Part shown: one piece after another, positions 62,307 through 64,000 of the stretch
How positions within the stretch are numbered: the stretch's first letter is position 1
Layout: each line of letters opens with the position of its first letter
Assembly: GCA_965249005.1 (NCBI GenBank)
Contig: CBDFLD010000022.1
Location: forward strand, 434,001 to 498,000
DNA: 64,000 nt
Reading direction: 5' to 3'
Origin: CBDFLD01 sp965249005
GTDB taxonomy: Bacteria > Acidobacteriota > UBA6911
Made by a program: the position numbers and the translations under genes
The notes under the pieces: generated by a model
What the model saw: only the letters and a program-made list of their open reading frames with translations
The model's database searches: none
What the model was told of the DNA's origin: nothing

Positions 62307-64000
62307 CGTGGATCGCCTGGTCCGAGCAAGTCGACGGCAACTTCGACGTCTACGCCCGGGCCCTCGATGAGAAGGAGAACCGCTGGCTTTCCCCCGCCCG
62401 ACTCAGCTCGCATCCCTTTCCCGATGTCGATCATCACTTCGTTTCCGATTCCATGGGCGACCTGTGGATCGTGTGGCAAGGCTTCCACGGGGACAACTCT
62501 GACATCTTCCTGCGTCACTATGACGGGGAGTTCTGGTCGGGCGAAGTACAGATCACCGACCATCCCGCAAATGATTGGGAACCCCGTGTGGCCGTCGACG
62601 CCGACGGCAAGGCCCACGTCGTCTGGGATAGCTATCGGAACGGCAACTACGATGTCTATCTGCGAACCTATGACAACGGCACACTCGGACCGGAGGTCGC
62701 CGTTGCCAACACACCGTTGCTCGAGGCGCACGCCTCCGTGGCAGTCGATCTGCAGGGAGGTGTATGGGTCGCCTGGAACGAGGCAGGAGTCAACTGGGGA
62801 AAAGACACGGGGGCCACGGAGAATCGTGCCTGGCGCGGCGGTGGATGGGAGAAGTGGGTCAAAACCAGCGCCGGTCCCGGCACGCGTCTCAACGACACTC
62901 GCAAGCTCAATGTGACTATCTTCGAAGGCACCGAGAGAAAGTCTCCCGCCGTCGATATTCGGGACGCTTTGGCTCGGGCTGGAATCGACAACCACGATTA
63001 CCCTCAGCTCGCCGTGGATCCGGCTTCAGGAAGGCTGGCGTTGACATTTCACCGTTGGGATATTATCGGCGACTGGTCCCGGGGATTGGGCGCCCGTCCC
63101 ACGGTCGAGTGGCAGCAGGCGGCTGTTTTCTACGAAGGGGACCACTGGTCGGAAGTATGGACTCTCCCGGTTAGCCGAGGAAGAATCTCCACCCGTTCCG
63201 CCGCCGCGTTTGCACCGGATGGAGAGTTCTGGGTCGTCTGGCCGACCGACGAGCGCTCGTACCGAAGTCCTTACCAGCCCGTTATCGACAACGTTTACTG
63301 CGGGCGGATTCCCGCCATGACGGGTTCGGGCAATCCGGAATTGGTTGCCTGGCGTGAGCCTGCGGCCGTCGAAACTCCTGAGGGGCACGCGGATGTAGCA
63401 GCCATTCGCTCCTATCGGACCTTTATCGACGGAAGCGAGACCCGAATTCTTCGGGCCGATTTACACCGTCATACAGAGTTCTCATTGGACAATGGCGGGT
63501 ACAGGGACGGCTCCCTGTTCGATTTCTACCGCTACGTGCTCGACGCGGCAGCGATGGACTTTGGCGGCGTCACCGATCACAACTCCGGCGGCGACTACGA
63601 ATACTGGTGGTGGCTGATCGAAAAGAGCAACGACCTTTATTACGTCCCACCTGCATTCACGACCCTGTATGGCTACGAGCGCAGCGTCCAATGGCCCGGG
63701 GGGCACCGCAATATTTTTCATACCCGTCGTGGGATCCCACTGGTGTCGTTTTTCACCAAACCGACTTTCAACGGACCCCGCCCCGGGGTTGTCGGCAACC
63801 CGCGACAGCTGGTCGAAAACGATACCAAGCTCCTTTTCGAATCCCTCCGACAAACCGGCGGCATCTCGATCCCGCATACCACGGGATCCATTGGAGGGAC
63901 CGACTGGAGCGACAATGACCCCGAAGTCGAGCCCGTGGTCGAGATCTATCAGGGGGCCCGGGTCTCGTACGAGACACCCGGGGCACCGCGCGCCCCCCGA
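62307..64000 (+). pseudogene. DUF3604 protein, copy 4, 3' part (runs off the window)
   Basis: Continuation of the gene begun at 60169, open to the last base of the window. It reads PWIAWSEQVDGNFDVYARALDE, then the remaining propeller strands (WIVWQGFHGDNSDIFLRHYD), then the DUF3604 domain with DLHRHTEFSLD, GGVTDHNSGGDYEYWWW, YGYERS, SIPHTTGS and the start of the EPVVEIYQGARVSYE segment. Apart from the insertion no lesion is seen, and joining the two parts with one copy of the flanking repeat gives a continuous frame. The late SSDHW motif lies outside the window. It is most similar to copy 3. Confidence 0.88.

Overview
This window is GC-rich, gene-dense bacterial DNA and most resembles Acidobacteriota. 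That is an inference from four signs: an Oar/CarbopepD-type TonB receptor, a TolB-propeller protein of the kind usually fused to a Ser/Thr kinase, FG-GAP/TIG surface proteins, and a high density of secreted sulfatases and glycosidases. No rRNA, tRNA, phage, plasmid or CRISPR feature was found, and no transcription regulator is encoded.

Layout. 1-6.8 kb: end of a sulfatase, a frameshifted M81/MlrC gene, a Tat-exported CehA/McbA-type PHP hydrolase and a sodium:solute symporter. 7-20 kb: an HNH endonuclease, a TonB receptor split by an IS1380-family element, a truncated TolB propeller meeting a truncated helical-repeat gene head to head, a frameshifted FG-GAP protein with seven tandem repeats, a duplicated remnant of the symporter 3' end, and an SDR dehydrogenase. 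20-30 kb: a second CehA/McbA-type hydrolase, an FGGY sugar kinase, the first DUF3604 lipoprotein, an ICMT-like membrane methyltransferase and a PQQ-type propeller. 30-41 kb: a symporter, a TPR protein, the run DegT aminotransferase / HAD phosphatase / symporter, and a large GH2-like glycosidase. 41-49.6 kb: a second DUF3604 lipoprotein with two PepSY-type membrane proteins, a GH172 (DUF2961) protein, a twice-frameshifted ADP-ribosylglycohydrolase and a four-helix-bundle protein inside repeats. 49.6-64 kb: two sulfatases, an unknown secreted protein, a GH39-like glycosidase, a symporter, and two tandem DUF3604 genes, the second split by an IS256-family element and cut by the window edge.

Functional reading (inference): the region looks like a catabolic island for sulfated or otherwise decorated glycans. 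It has three sulfatases, three glycosidase-type proteins, four SSS symporters, sugar kinase, HAD and SDR enzymes, and six secreted PHP-fold metallohydrolases of unknown substrate (four DUF3604, two CehA/McbA).

The least explained layer is a repeat system. Heptanucleotide arrays (AGCNNNC and SCGCTTT types) start within about ten bases of stop codons throughout 22-50 kb. A 142-bp hairpin-bearing element occurs as two identical copies 19 kb apart, with two diverged copies. One identical copy lies between heptad arrays beside the four-helix-bundle gene, whose own stop codon lies inside another array.
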